DNA of 64,000 nt. Origin: Ptiloglossa arizonensis (lineage: Eukaryota > Arthropoda > Insecta > Hymenoptera > Colletidae). The stretch covers positions 10,621,557 through 10,685,556 of the forward strand of contig NC_135051.1 of NCBI RefSeq assembly GCF_051014685.1, given 5' to 3'. Position 1 is the first letter of the stretch. Every line of letters starts with the position of its first letter. Made by a program: the position numbers and the translations under genes. Of this stretch, positions 45,992 through 58,020 are shown one piece after another. Below the pieces are notes generated by a model that was not told where the DNA came from, made no database searches, and was given only the letters and a program-made list of their open reading frames with translations.

Positions 45992-46380
45992 TATAATACA
46001 AAATAGTAAACTGTTAAATTTTATCAGTATGTTAAACACAATGACGAACGATAAACTAAAACTCTCTGTTCTAGTTTGTTATTCATTCCGAGAATTAGAT
46101 TTCCAAGAGAAATCTTTGAAAATATAACAAATGTAAAGAGTGATCCGTTATCACAAGGAAATATCTCGTGAACAACTAATTAAGAAAAAAGGAGGGTGTT
46201 GTTAATTTTTTAATATGTGAACATTTTCAGCGTCTTTTTAAAGTGAAGTGTCTTTTGTTGTTGTCAAAAACCCATATTTTTTATATTGGACCCTATTCTA
46301 CATAAAAATATACATAATTTTGATCTGAGCCATTTCTTTCTAAACCTCTACTTTAAGATATACAGAGAAATATCTTTAAT

Positions 46381-46720
46381 GTGATGACCGTGAACTCGTG
46401 GAACTCTTGTCCTTTCTATACGGACACGCCTGGCGGGTGACATGTAATACTATATGTAGTTGCCTTCTATGTCCGTTCACATGAGAAGGGACGTGCTGTT
46501 CCTCGAACTTGTCCATACCAGCAATACTACTTTTGTCACATGTTTGGGCAACTACTTTCTTGTCGCACCGTCATGTTTCGGAGAGTAACGGTGGTGAACC
46601 ATCGCTACCACCTTGAGTCCATCCCAATCCAGGAAGCACTTGCTGAGGCGAGTGGGACTTGGCTCCCGACCCATGGGAGTCTTGGTCCAAGTACAAGACC
46701 ATAATGCGTCTAAAAATTTT
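46381..46720. other. Unassigned GC-richer patch
   Basis: Balanced composition between AT-rich flanks, with no recognised domain or ends. The 92-residue frame at 46613-46891 runs from it into repeat Z and is not convincing. Confidence 0.3.
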
Positions 46721-46817
46721 TCAAAATTGAGAAACCGAAAAGGAAATCATCAAAATCACTCTGCATCGCACAGTGGTTTTGAAATTGTCATAATCCGGAA
46801 AAAATTCGAAAACTTCA

Positions 46818-47085
46818 ATATGGAAGCATTAATTTGTACAAAAATTAATATCCGAATGTATTCCAAGTCGCTAATAATGAATCTGAAGTAAAGATTGGTT
46901 AAAACAAAATAGTATATCCACTTTGTTGAATGTGAATTTTAAGTAATTATATTTACATATTTTAGTATCATATTTACGTTAGTATTCAGGAGATGTTGAA
47001 TTTATTTATTACGAATCAGTAGTCAAAATTCATAAATTTTTCATAATCAATTTTGCAACTTAACAGATGGTATCTAACAAGAAAT
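46818..47085 (+). repeat. Interspersed repeat family Z, copy 1
   Basis: Nearly identical to 55071-55296 plus 55566-55609 in the same orientation (starts AATATGGAAGCATTAATTTG, ends TAACAAGAAAT). The second copy carries 269 extra bp that are absent here. Confidence 0.92.
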
Positions 47086-48548
47086 GACTACTTGGATATA
47101 AACCATTCTTATCACTCTGCAATAAGCTGCTTTATAAAACAACAATAACACCTATATGTACGTACAGAATTCAGAAAATCAAATATAGATTCAATCCAAT
47201 ATTCTCATTAAAAAACCCTTAGAACTGTCACAACTGCTCCGCAGTTCATTATAACGAGAATCTGCACAAAAATCTGAACATAAAATATATATGGGGCTAC
47301 ATCAAATTATATGTCAAATCACATAAACCTGGACTACAATTCCACTCCAATGAACTGGAAAACGAACTACTCAATAATAAACACAATATACGAAGATTTA
47401 AGAGAATTAAACCAAAATGATTTGACGAATTTGACAAATGATGAATTCAGGAAGAAAGAAAATTCTGCTGAGACTCTTACCCTCTCATGACTTTGCATCT
47501 TTGTAATTTATTTTCGTGATCAGTAGTTACGTTTTAATTTTAATTGTCGTTTGTTTAACGTTGTCGGTACGTTTTTTGACATTACAATTATTAGCGTGAT
47601 ATTAAGATGCCCTTTGACATCGATTATATTAACATGTTGATGGTACGTCTATCGATATTAACGCCGTTGGTATCTGTGATTGCCAAGGTCTAGATTGATA
47701 TCGATAGTTGTCAATATTCACGCTTTGTAGTATGCCGCTAACATGTACAATATATATATATAATACATAAAGGATAGTTCCATCATTCACATAGCGAATA
47801 GATATGTATTTACTTACCCAATATTGTCATTCCAATGAACGGAATAATAATTATCTGGATAAATTATCAAATAGAATACGTTTATTTAATCCATTATTTG
47901 CATTAAAATTTAATTGAAATTATTCCTCGAAAATTTCTCTACAGAATTGAACGAAGATAAATCTATCGCATGTTCCAGGATGACATCTTAAACGGAGTGA
48001 TCGTAGTTACAGAACTTGTATCTTTCAATCGTGAAGTCCTTGTATAAAAGTTATTAAGGTATCTAAATGTAGTCGGCCATTTAAACCATCATGAAAATTC
48101 AATCTATGCATGATTATTGTTAATAAATTACTTTCTAAACATTTTATATATCGCTGTACCCTTTAAAGTACGCATTTTAAAAATATCATGTAGTTCGTTT
48201 AATCATATGTTAATTTATAGTCGCAATGTACAAGAATATGTAGAAATATCATTTTCGCCAATAGTCAGTCTATCAACATAAGTAACATAAGTATTTAAGT
48301 AATTAAATTAATTAAATTAGTAAATAAATGAACTGAACTGTTCATTTATATTTATTGCACAATGCACTAATGCATTAATTTACAAAAACAAAACACGAAT
48401 TCTTTTTTTATGAGTAAAAAATAAAATAATATAAAACAAAACAATTTAATAGCCGTGGGGGTCAGCTATTAGTTTAGTTTATATTTACAGTACTAGTATT
48501 CGGCCCTACCGAAAAAAAGTACATATTAATCGCTTAATACTATTCTAT
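47086..48548. other. AT-rich DNA, nothing recognised
   Basis: TA-rich runs around 47750-47765; no frames or repeat ends. Confidence 0.5.
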
Positions 48549-49002
48549 ATTCTAACCTCAAAAACCTTTCATTTAACTATTACTAATTGCGTATGTAAAG
48601 TATTAATTATTAAATCTTACGTTTATTAACGATAGACACTATTTTAGATCCTTGCTTGTATTACTAAATTCATCGAAATTTCGCCACGTGATATCAGTTA
48701 GTCAATCGTCGTCAATACAAGTTTTTTTGTAATTCACAGTATTCTCATTAGGGACATTAAACTGTATGTACCTGTATTCTAACCTCAAAAACCTTTCATT
48801 TAACTATTACTAATTGCGTATGTAAAGTATTAATTATTAAATCTTACGTTTATTAACGATAGATACTATTTTAGATCCTTGCTTGTATTACTAAATTCAT
48901 CGAAATTTCGCCACGTGATATTAGTTAGTTAATCGCTGTCAATACAAGAATTTTTGTAATTCACAGTATTATCATTAGGGACATTGAACTGTATGTACCG
49001 AG
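48549..49002 (+). repeat. Tandem duplication, period 227 bp, two copies
   Basis: The unit starting ATTCTAACCTCAAAAACC at 48549 recurs at 48776 with few differences; both end GTATGTACC. It is non-coding and the copies are highly similar, so the duplication is recent. Confidence 0.95.
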
Positions 49003-51315
49003 AGTGAAGGTACAGATTGACCATTACCATATTTTATTTTATGCTATTTTGTTATTACTTCTTAATTATCAGACATTTATATTAGAAAAGGAGAATCACT
49101 GGCTGAAGGCCGACTATTGTTACATTTAACCTAAGCAATAACTCGATACCCACCTTAATACATTCGCTACGTTTAATCAGTTGAAAAATCATGCTACGTT
49201 TGTAATAATTTTATTTAATGTAATGCGTACTTTTGACTGTTACATTGAACATTTCAGATGTTTACAGTCTTATAAAATTTCAAGAATAGGTATCGCATTT
49301 ATTTAATATCTTGCAAGTCTATCCACACATTGGATAAATTTAAATAATAAGCTAAGTATGATTTTCCTACTCTTGTAATTAAATAATTATTTCGTACTTT
49401 CTTTTTATATTGACAACGGTATCAATGTACACGCTTCTATTATTTTTCTTTTCAAGTGATTGATATCTCTGAGTGGTATAACATAAGAATTATAACATTT
49501 TTTCGACTTTTATAACTATTTCAGTCAGTACCGATGTAAGAAACAGTTTGAAACAGTTATTTTCGAATCGTTTCCATCCCTGGGAAAAACCTTTGTTACT
49601 TATGTACTTAAGGATACACTTAAAGAATGAAATACAAAATTACGTTTCACTAAACTTTAAATCGTATGATATTGTTTGGCTAATAGAAACGTTTGTACAC
49701 GTTGCAATAGAAGCATTACCGTGTTTGAAACGTTTCACGCGACACATCACACTTTAAAAAACTGTGAGAGCCACATGCAATTTGAATAAAAACGCGCTCA
49801 ACGGATTGTGGTTGTTTATCAATGGTTAATTACGCGCCTTTTAGTTTGAATTGGTGGAGTTAGCTTTTACTCATTTTCGGCACGCTACGGGCTGGCTGTG
49901 CACTCGCGGTCGTTTACATTTGTTGTTTGCTTTCACAAGACGGGTAATTTCATGTCGTTAAACGAAATACTTGCGGTTAATCGGATTGCATTGAATTACT
50001 TCTTTGTGAACTGTGATTGCTACGATACAAATGTACAATTAGTTAATTCTGATAATAGCAAATCTATTATCTTTCCAAACAAAATTTAATCGTTTATTAA
50101 TAATAAAATTTGTTTACGTTAATGAAATTTAATGTAAATTTATTCCACTTAATGAATAATTAACGAAATAATGCCAAGTCTTAATATTGTAAATATAAAC
50201 TACACTTGTATATACACACGTGTTTTAAAAGTTCAGTATTGTTTGAAAATTTATCGATATCAAATGAACGAGTATGGACGGTAAGATGTGAATCGAAGAT
50301 GGTTTCTCTGATTCTCGACAAGTTGTTACTTCCCATTTGAAGACAAAGAAACGTAATATGAAAATTTGGCAATTTATAATATTGAGCAAGAATACAGTAT
50401 TAAGTATCATATGAAGATATTTGTCAGAATTGAATCATCTAAATTTCTTTCAAAAGTATCTGAAACTATTATATTCACGCGATAGACATAGTATTATTAG
50501 AAAGATAAAGAAAGATCTTTTGTATCAAGGAGGAAGAAGATCTACTCTCACAGTTAGAAAACAAATGGATATTTTTTCTTTGCATAGCTTTAAAGTTTTA
50601 GGTGTTAGAAACATGTTAAAATGAGCTCCGAATCCCGAATCGTAGTTGTATGAGGATAGTTCAGGATGTACCCGACCTGACGTTTAGATGACGGTAGTTG
50701 TTTAAAAAAAATGACTTTATAGAGCTTAAATTTGAAAGTTGGCAACGCTACGTTGTTTAGTATTTGTTTGGCAGCCATTGATAACGAACGCTCTCAGTGA
50801 ATTTGTAAACATAAAAAAAATTCGTTGTTGTAATGTGATACAATACTTTCATTTGAAATGCCTCACTCCAACCGATATGAAAACTAGATTCTACTGGTTT
50901 ATATTGACTCAATACTGAGAATCTATTGAAGTTTTGTATCTAACTCTCATTGAAAGTAAGGGCTTATTTTTTACAGAATAGACATTGCTCAAAACTATAA
51001 TATTTCTACTCTTTTTATATTATATTTACGAATATATGTTCGTTTTCGTGGATATGTGTTGATGAGTTTCAAGGCTCTTGTTAGTGTAGTTTATTTAAAT
51101 TAACCGTCATCCCGATGAGTTGTTAGTATTAATAGTATTGCAGACGGCCATGTATGTGGATCCAGTTTAAGTGTGAATGACTCTGGTTACGTTGTTTGAT
51201 GATGATATACAGTACAATAAAGAAAACATACTCAGTATTACACTCTCGTTATCAGTTCACCTATGTTTACACCTGGAGCTCGCTGTACTTCTAATATAAT
51301 TCCAATGAACCAATT
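49003..51315. other. AT-rich DNA with possible mariner-like scrap near 50.7-51.0 kb
   Basis: No firm feature. Around 50735-50990 the plus strand has GGCAACGCTACG...GCAGCCATTGATAACG and a frame reading CLTPTDMKTRFYWF. This is faintly reminiscent of mariner leader and N-terminal sequence, but it lacks ends or a catalytic core. Confidence 0.3.
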
Positions 51316-51475
51316 TTCACGAAATTTGGCATAAAGATAAAATAAGTATATCTTTTCGTGAAACTTGGCATAAAAATAAAATAAGTATATCTTTTCATGA
51401 AACTTGGCATAAAAATAAAATAAGTACATCTTTTCCTGAAACTTGGCATAAACATAAAATAAGTATACCTTTTGT
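51316..51475 (-). repeat. Minisatellite, period 39 bp, about four copies
   Basis: CTTGGCATAAA recurs at about 51325, 51364, 51403 and 51442. Because 39 is a multiple of three, the minus strand reads a 13-residue repeat (YLFYFYAKFHEKI), an incidental open frame rather than a supported gene. Confidence 0.93.
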
Positions 51476-52257
51476 CAAAGCATTCTTCAAATTACATATT
51501 TTGATAAGGAGTCCAGTTTTAATCAGAATTCATAATCAAACGGTCAAATCTGCACTACCTACAAACCACTCTCCAGCTAAAATGAACACTAGTCATTTTT
51601 TGCTTTGTAAACTGGAGTGAGGTATTGTTGGACAACAAACCTTTACCTTTGTAAGAGAGCCATTCAGCGGGTTCACGACAATAGTTATTTGCTCATTAAA
51701 TATCGCTATCTTTAGAAACCATAAGATCGGTTATTTATACGGTTGATTAACTTTCTTTACACGGCGTATAACTTAAAAATAGCATTATATTTCCTCTGGG
51801 AGATATCTCAAACCCAAATTGCACGGTGGCTAAATCACCGTTAGATATCCGAAGTGTAGCAATACCAGAGAAAAATATAGCATTCTTAGAGCGAAGGGAC
51901 CGTTAAAGTCAGCCATGGTCCAACATGGGAATTCGAGGGACTTCTTAGCTTGACCAAATATATGGGATGAACCGTGTTACGTGATCACCTTAAACTATTC
52001 TGTTGTATGTGTGTGTGTGCGCGCGTCTGTGTGACATAATAAGGTTGAAGGAGACCTTTGGGATCATTGTAATATACACTTTACCAGTTATTTTTTTCTA
52101 AGTTTTCAAGGGCACATTTAGTTTCATATAGATGTATAATTTTTGTACACTCATCTTTTAACGACTATTGAGACGAACTTGGTGATAGTATCCTAATATA
52201 TACTTTTTCTCCATTAAAATTGTAGAAACAGTATAAAATGTATCCTATATATTACAG
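51476..52257. other. No recognised gene
   Basis: Mixed AT-rich DNA with a short TG/CG dinucleotide run near 52008-52025. No frames or repeat ends. Confidence 0.45.
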
Positions 52258-52482
52258 TTAGCTACATTGATGTTCAAAATGGTGTCCATTAGCTGTAATA
52301 AATTCGTATAAATGGCAAATAAACGACAACTTAGTTCTTTCAATGACGGTTGCACCTACAACTAAACGTGTATCTGTTTGTATATTGTTGTACAGTGTAC
52401 TGTTGCATTGTATATATTTCATCGGTTTCTCAATATTCTTGTACCTACGTCTTACAGCAATGCATTTTAATAACTTGAACAA
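52258..52482 (-). pseudogene. Probable C-terminal scrap of a Tc1/mariner-related transposase
   Basis: The 74-residue minus-strand frame ends FICHLYEFITANGHHFEHQ. This closely fits the R-x-x-x-C-I-x-A-N-G-x-H-F-E-H tail common in insect Tc1/mariner-like transposases, and TRLVVGATVIERTKLSF fits the preceding helix. The catalytic core is not in this frame and upstream DNA shows no HxDN or DLxPxD block. No terminal repeats were found. Confidence 0.5.
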
Positions 52483-52674
52483 TTCAGAGATTTAGTGTTC
52501 CACGAACAACATCGTAAAATATTAATAGTCCAATTAAGACTGTGATTTTTTCATCGGCAAGTATTTGCAATTACTCGCTGTACTTTATGATTGTGCCGTA
52601 ACATTGGTTTCACGAAAGGGGAAGTAGAGAACGGATAACAGATTTCACCGGCTTTGTATGGTTTGCTTCTTTTG

Positions 52675-52950
52675 CTAAAACCGGCAACTCGATCCTCGCT
52701 GAACTTCCAGCGCGCTGGAAACTTTTCGTAGACTCGAAATAATTATTGGTACTGGCGCGCCGATTATTCGTGAACTATGCGAACGGAAGGGCCGATCAAC
52801 GGCTTCCTGGAAGGCCATTGTCCGGAGAAATATCCGGCGTATATCCATCGAGTTCTCGAACGCCTCCAGGAATCTGCGAGATAGTCTCGCAGTTGGACGA
52901 ACACCCAAAGCGATCGACTATCTACTATGGCATTAAACATCCTGCGAAGT
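52675..52950. other. GC-rich island with open frames on both strands
   Basis: A sharply bounded balanced-composition patch (about 52675-52930). Frames of 68 (plus) and 77 (minus) residues are open but not recognisable. It could be a TE scrap or a conserved host element. Confidence 0.3.
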
Positions 52951-53828
52951 AGTCATTTTAGAAATCGATAAATGTTGTATTAACGATTGTAATATACATT
53001 GACTAGAAGTGATATTAACAGAATTCATAGTAACCGGCTGAACAGGTACACGGTTTCGAGCACAGTAAACTCTGCATAAGAGTTGTAATTTTTCCTTCAG
53101 CAGGAACGATTTAATTCGCAATTGATTAAACGTGTCAATAAACTTGAAAATAAATGATTTCTAAAGGAACGAAAAGAGAGAATGAACCTATATCACAACC
53201 TAGTATATACGCGTTATCAATTCTGTAGGAAAATAATAATTTAAATAAGTTCCAGATGTAATAATTTATATAGCGCTAGAATCGGCACAGTGCAATATAT
53301 AGCAGGGAAATACATGTCAACGAAATGGATACATATAAATGCAACATATTATGATCAAATTATATAAATCAAATTATAAATAATAAATCAAATTCAAATT
53401 CGATTCAATTCAATACATGTTCGAATATATAAATCAAATTCAATTTAGAAAATGCACGATGCGTTTTACAAGAATTATTGGCTCGGTTTTGTGCCCGTTC
53501 TTTTGAGCAAGGCGAATTGAGAGTTGAGTTCCGTACCGAGTTGATGCGCGATGAGTGGCGGTAGCGGAAGATTAGGTATCATAATGGATCGGGGACAGTT
53601 GAGGCCTCTCAACTGCCGAGATTTGATCAGTGGACTCTATTGCAATTTATTGACTCGTTGAGTTGCGTACACATGGCTTGAATTGACTCGTGGTCAGCGA
53701 GAAATAACCACGACGACACAGAGCGCACGATACAGCTCAAATAAAGAGATGGATCGGGACAATCTTTCGATACAGCGAGCAGGCTGGTTCGATACTCCGG
53801 ATACTCCGCGAGCGACTTCACGTGGTCG
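52951..53828. other. No recognised gene
   Basis: An AT-rich part with local TATAAATCAAATT-type repeats (53350-53450), then a GC-richer part (53470-53828) leading to the LTR; no motif seen. Confidence 0.4.
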
Positions 53829-53832
53829 ATAT

Positions 53833-54497
53833 TGTTGTTTCGTTCTCTCCTCTTATCACTTGGATCTCTGGAGGAGAGATCCTTTTGAATGATTTATCCC
53901 CGTACGAGCCCCCAAATAACTATTGCTCTGATGTGGTATATTAAAGTATATTTAATAATATTATATATTACAATGATGATAGTGTTAGATGTAGTGTCAG
54001 TGGTTAGTTTCGCTGGATACGTCTTTTAGTTGTCTCGTCTTATCGTCTTTTTAGTCATACCGTCCGCGACACACTCTTCGGACATACTCTCGTCGTCATA
54101 CTTTGTCATACTATATCATACTGTACCATACTGTGTCATACTGTGTCCCTACGTTCTTCTCGCGCTCTATATAGTCATTCCCATTCATTCTCTTTCATTC
54201 CAATCCTCAGTCTCTCTCACTTCAGACATTCGGCCACGCTCGGCCATCCCAATCACCCGTCTTTTCTAAACACTCTTCACTTTCTCCGAACCACATGTAT
54301 TTCCTTTCATCCCCATGCATTCTCACGCTCGGTCGTCGCACAAGACCCTTTGTAAAGGATACTCGTGCCTTCCAGGAAAGCTAGCGAGCCGATCGGCGCT
54401 AAATGTTTACTTCAACTCAAGTCCAACCGCGCACGTTATCTTGTTTAGGCCTACGCTCGAAGCAGGCCTAAGCGGACGCCGAAAATCCGATACTACA
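53833..54497 (+). mobile_element. Solo LTR, family A copy 2 (665 bp)
   Basis: Starts TGTTGTTTCG and ends ACTACA; flanked by identical ATAT at 53829-53832 and 54498-54501. It is homologous along its length to 33635-34286, except that the first 60 bp and the CATACT repeat zone differ more. The TATA-like TATATAG is at 54168-54174. No internal region is present. It lies in the same orientation as copy 1. Confidence 0.93.
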
Positions 54498-54559
54498 ATA
54501 TTCTATGTGCAATTTCTCGTTCGTAGACGTATGCTCTAGGTAACCTCTCCTGCTGCGAT

Positions 54560-54930
54560 TAATTAGATGTATGGCGACGAGAATACTTGTCACCGCGAAC
54601 GGAATTCAGCTCTTTCAGAATTCGGCGGAAGAGATATCGATTTATGATTAAGCCACGTTTCCAGGAATACGCGAAGTCTCGGTCACATGGTCCAACGGTC
54701 GCTGGTTCAGGTGGTGCGATTATATGTGCACGTGACTATTGGTACACAGAGTCGATTGTACGCATATCGATCGGTAATCGCTTCGGGCAAAAGAAGTTAC
54801 AGGTTAATTGCTTTTGTAAAACTTCTCGAATGTTGTGCGTTTCAATTTATAGAATGCTTACAAACTGTATCTTAAACCTAGTATAACAATATATATTATT
54901 GATGCGCACCTTTTACATAAAGAGAAACCG
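54560..54930 (-). repeat. Family X interspersed repeat, inverted relative
   Basis: The reverse complement matches, in order, TTATGTAAAAG(G/A)(T/C)GCGC of about 6840, the GTTAA(C/T)TG region of about 6930, and GAACCAGCGAC(G/C)GTTG with GTGACCGAGA of 7207-7240. Substitutions and indels are frequent, so the copies are old. Confidence 0.6.
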
Positions 54931-54969
54931 TAGTAGAATCAATGATCGAAACCTGAACAGGCTCTTAGA

Positions 54970-55073
54970 GGGTTTTCGAATTACAGAGAAAATTTCTATG
55001 TACATATTTTTAAACGTTGATAATGTCCGTTGAAACAATAACAGATAAGTGTACGAATATTACACTTTCAAAT
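54970..55073 (+). repeat. 104-bp direct repeat, left copy
   Basis: GGGTTTTCGAATTACAG...CACTTTCAAAT recurs at 56184-56287, exactly 1214 bp downstream, with about one mismatch. It borders repeat Z at 55071. Confidence 0.93.
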
Positions 55074-55609
55074 ATGGAAGCATTAATTTGTACAAAAATT
55101 AATATCCGAATGTATTCGAAGTCGCTAATAATGAATCTGAAGTAAAGATTGGTTAAAACAAAATAGTATATCCACTTTGTTGAATATATATTTTAAGTAA
55201 TTGTTATATTTACATATTTTAGTATCATATTTACGTTAGTATTCAGGAGATGTTGAATTTATTTATGATTACGAATCAGTAGTCAAAATTCATAAAAGTA
55301 ATAAATATTCAATAAAAACAAAATGGGGGATCCACAATTAAATCATAGTTTGGATTAATCAATTAAAAGTTTTATAAGATTTACTTCAGACTAAGGAAAC
55401 ACTAAAATTTGTTAGTTGTTAACTCCGAGAAAGAAAAGTATTTTTTCAACATTTGACACTGAAGAATTTCCCATGGTGCAGCCAATGTACCAGCCAAATA
55501 TGCAGCAGCATCGCTTCTTTATGGCTGCACCGGTAATAAATAACTTTTCTAAGTCTCCGTTTTTTATAATCAATTTTGCAACTTAACAGATGGTATTTAA
55601 CAAGAAATA
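55071..55609 (+). repeat. Interspersed repeat family Z, copy 2, with 269-bp extra segment
   Basis: Matches 46818-47085 in two parts (55071-55296 and 55566-55609). The intervening 55297-55565 is absent from copy 1. That segment has no obvious inverted-repeat ends or TSD, so whether it was gained here or lost there is open. Confidence 0.88.
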
Positions 55610-56183
55610 TAAATATTTTTCTATCTACTGTACACAAAAGTATGTGTACCCATTTATTGAAGAGTAGTTTATGTGTTTTCTACAAATGTAATTTGTAAAC
55701 ACATGAAAATTATAGGGGTTATAAAAGCACATCTAGAGGCTTTTTATACGATAATTAATGATAATTAAATATAATTACGAACTTCGTCGAGTTTGGTCCA
55801 TAAAGTGTTAGTATTATTCCTAACATTTGACTAATCATAAACACCAAGGGTTTTGTTTTTATTGAAAGTAAATTTTATTTTTAAACATTATCGACATTGA
55901 TTATTCTAAATATACTCGTACTTCAATATTATATTTTTCGCATAAGTTTAAAATATTTTTCAAAAATTTTTATTGCTTTCAATAATTATACTCACAACTA
56001 TCCTATTACAAAATTCTATTTAAAAAAATTCCTTCCTTAGCACTGAAAAAATTGGACTTTTTCCTGCTTTAAGTAATGTATTGTTAAATGTCGTTGTAAT
56101 ATCAATAAACTGACACAATGTCTGGTTAAGTCAATGAGAATAACAAATGTACGGATTTATAATTTGTTGATAATCATGTTGGG
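55610..56183. other. AT-rich DNA, nothing recognised
   Basis: No frames or repeats recognised. Confidence 0.5.
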
Positions 56184-56287
56184 GGGTTTTCGAATTACAG
56201 AGAAAATTTCAATGTACATATTTTTAAACGTTGATAATGTCCGTTGAAACAATAACAGATAAGTGTACGAATATTACACTTTCAAAT
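56184..56287 (+). repeat. 104-bp direct repeat, right copy
   Basis: Partner of 54970-55073. The pair brackets repeat Z copy 2 and could be terminal repeats of a composite or the footprint of a duplication. Confidence 0.93.
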
Positions 56288-57040
56288 GAATTTATATTGT
56301 ATACACAATTGTACAAAATATACATTCGTTTAGTGTGAAAGTAGATCGTCTGAGTAAATTGAAGTCAGTATTGCGTGAAATAGTTGAAAATCTACATTAC
56401 CGAATCTTTTTAAACTTTAAGGCAATTTTTTCAGCCACCTTATCACACACCAAGGAAGCTAGTCCGTGATTTTAAGGGGTGCTGAAACCTGGGCCCGAGG
56501 TTGAACAGTTGGCGAGATAATATCGACGAGTGTTTACGACGGCGCGTCGCGACGTAATAAAACGTTAGAGGAGAGGTACATGTGGTCGACAATAGCACAG
56601 AAATTTTATGGTGGTAGAGCAACTTTCAGGACATTTATTAATCGCAAATTACACGACCGAAACATCAATATTTTTGTTAAGTGTTTAAGGTCACATCAAC
56701 CCTCTAAGGAATTAGTGATCACATCGAAGGAGTCAGTAATTTCAATTTAGGTATGTGTTTATGTCAAATGATGAAGTTTGGTATTTTTTAAAAGACTAAC
56801 ACTCTTTTACATGAGATTGCTATTTATAATAATTTTGGAAACGTTGACAAACCATGTTTTAACATTTTCTTTCCTTTATTTAGCATAGTTGCTTCAAATG
56901 TGCTAAATAGAGTTTTGAACAGTATAAAGTTTGTAAATATTGGGTTTCGTTTTGACAACGGGGTAAGAATGTGTCGAGTATGTATGACTCATTCTCAGTT
57001 TTGTCACTATCACTTGAATTTTTCTTGACATAAAAATTGC
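56288..57040. other. No recognised gene
   Basis: A GC-richer patch at about 56430-56590 within AT-rich DNA. No motif seen. It lies 3' of the LINE remnant (minus) and might include its 3' untranslated part. Confidence 0.35.
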
Positions 57041-58020
57041 AGAGCTAGTTTCGTGTACGTCATTGCTGACTTTATTTAGTTTAATGGAATTTGAGTTCTC
57101 TTATTCTTCATTTCAAGATTCTCTTATGACTTTTAGAAGAAATTTGTTTAAATCTCTATGGAATACAGATATTGTATTTATTTCTAGAGAGTTGGAACTA
57201 GCTCACTTAGCAGCAGCATTTGCTTTCTCGTTTCATTCTATTTCATAATGTGCTGGAATCCATGAATATACATTACAATATCTTTATCGTCGTATCTAAA
57301 TTTTATAATTTCTTCTATTATATCTTGGATTATTGTATTATTGTTATTTAATTTTTTTAAAGCTGATACGATACTTTTGGAACCTGAGAAAATTATAAAT
57401 TTATCAAGTGTCAGTTTTCCTATGTATTTTAAAGCTTGCAGATCTGCATAGACTTTACAATTAAAAATTATAAAAACATCAGGTAATGTGAATAACAGTT
57501 CCTCTTCAGTTGTACATACAGCACATTTTGTTCCTTTCTCTATTTTGAAGGCATCGGTGAATAGTTATTTATACTTCGAATATTTATTACATAGTTCCGT
57601 ATAAAGAGTACCGAGTACACTCCAATTTACGGTTTTGTTTATTTTTGAGAATTTCTCAATAATAGTAGGTATTTCCATTGTTCACTGAGTTGGTATTGTC
57701 TTCCTGGGATAATAGAGAGCAAATCAATTTGTAGACTTCGAAGATATTGTTTAAATCGAAGATTGAAAGATTTTGGTACTTTGGGTTTATTTCTACAATT
57801 ATTAAAAGATGTAACCGCTTTAACTATGTTGTAGATTGGATTTGATGGTGAGAGTAGTTTGTTTCTTGCATATGATAAGCTTAGTTGTTTTCTTCTTGTC
57901 TCAACTGGGGTAATGTTTGCTTCACATAGAATTACATATATCGAACTAGTGGGAAAAGCACCAGTTGCCAACCTAAAACCCACACTATTTATTGGCAATA
58001 GAAATTTCAAAATACTATGT
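57040..58020 (-). pseudogene. LINE remnant: RT C-terminus and RNase H domain
   Basis: On the minus strand the frame ending at 57639 reads SVGFRLATGAFPTSSIYVIL and then RRKQLSLSYARNKLL. This is the G-L-R-L-A-T-G-A-F-R-T-S-P...R-R-x-x-L...Y-x-x-K-L block after the LINE RT domain. Downstream, other frames give LFTDAFKIEKGTKCAV (RNase H strand with the first Asp). CKVYADLQALK follows, where E is usual, and FIIFSGSKSIVSALKKL, with Gly where D is usual. YIHGFQHI stands where W-I-P-x-H-x-G-I is expected. RNase H suggests the I/R1/LOA group; the clade is undetermined. Degraded catalytic positions and stops show it is dead. Confidence 0.78.
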
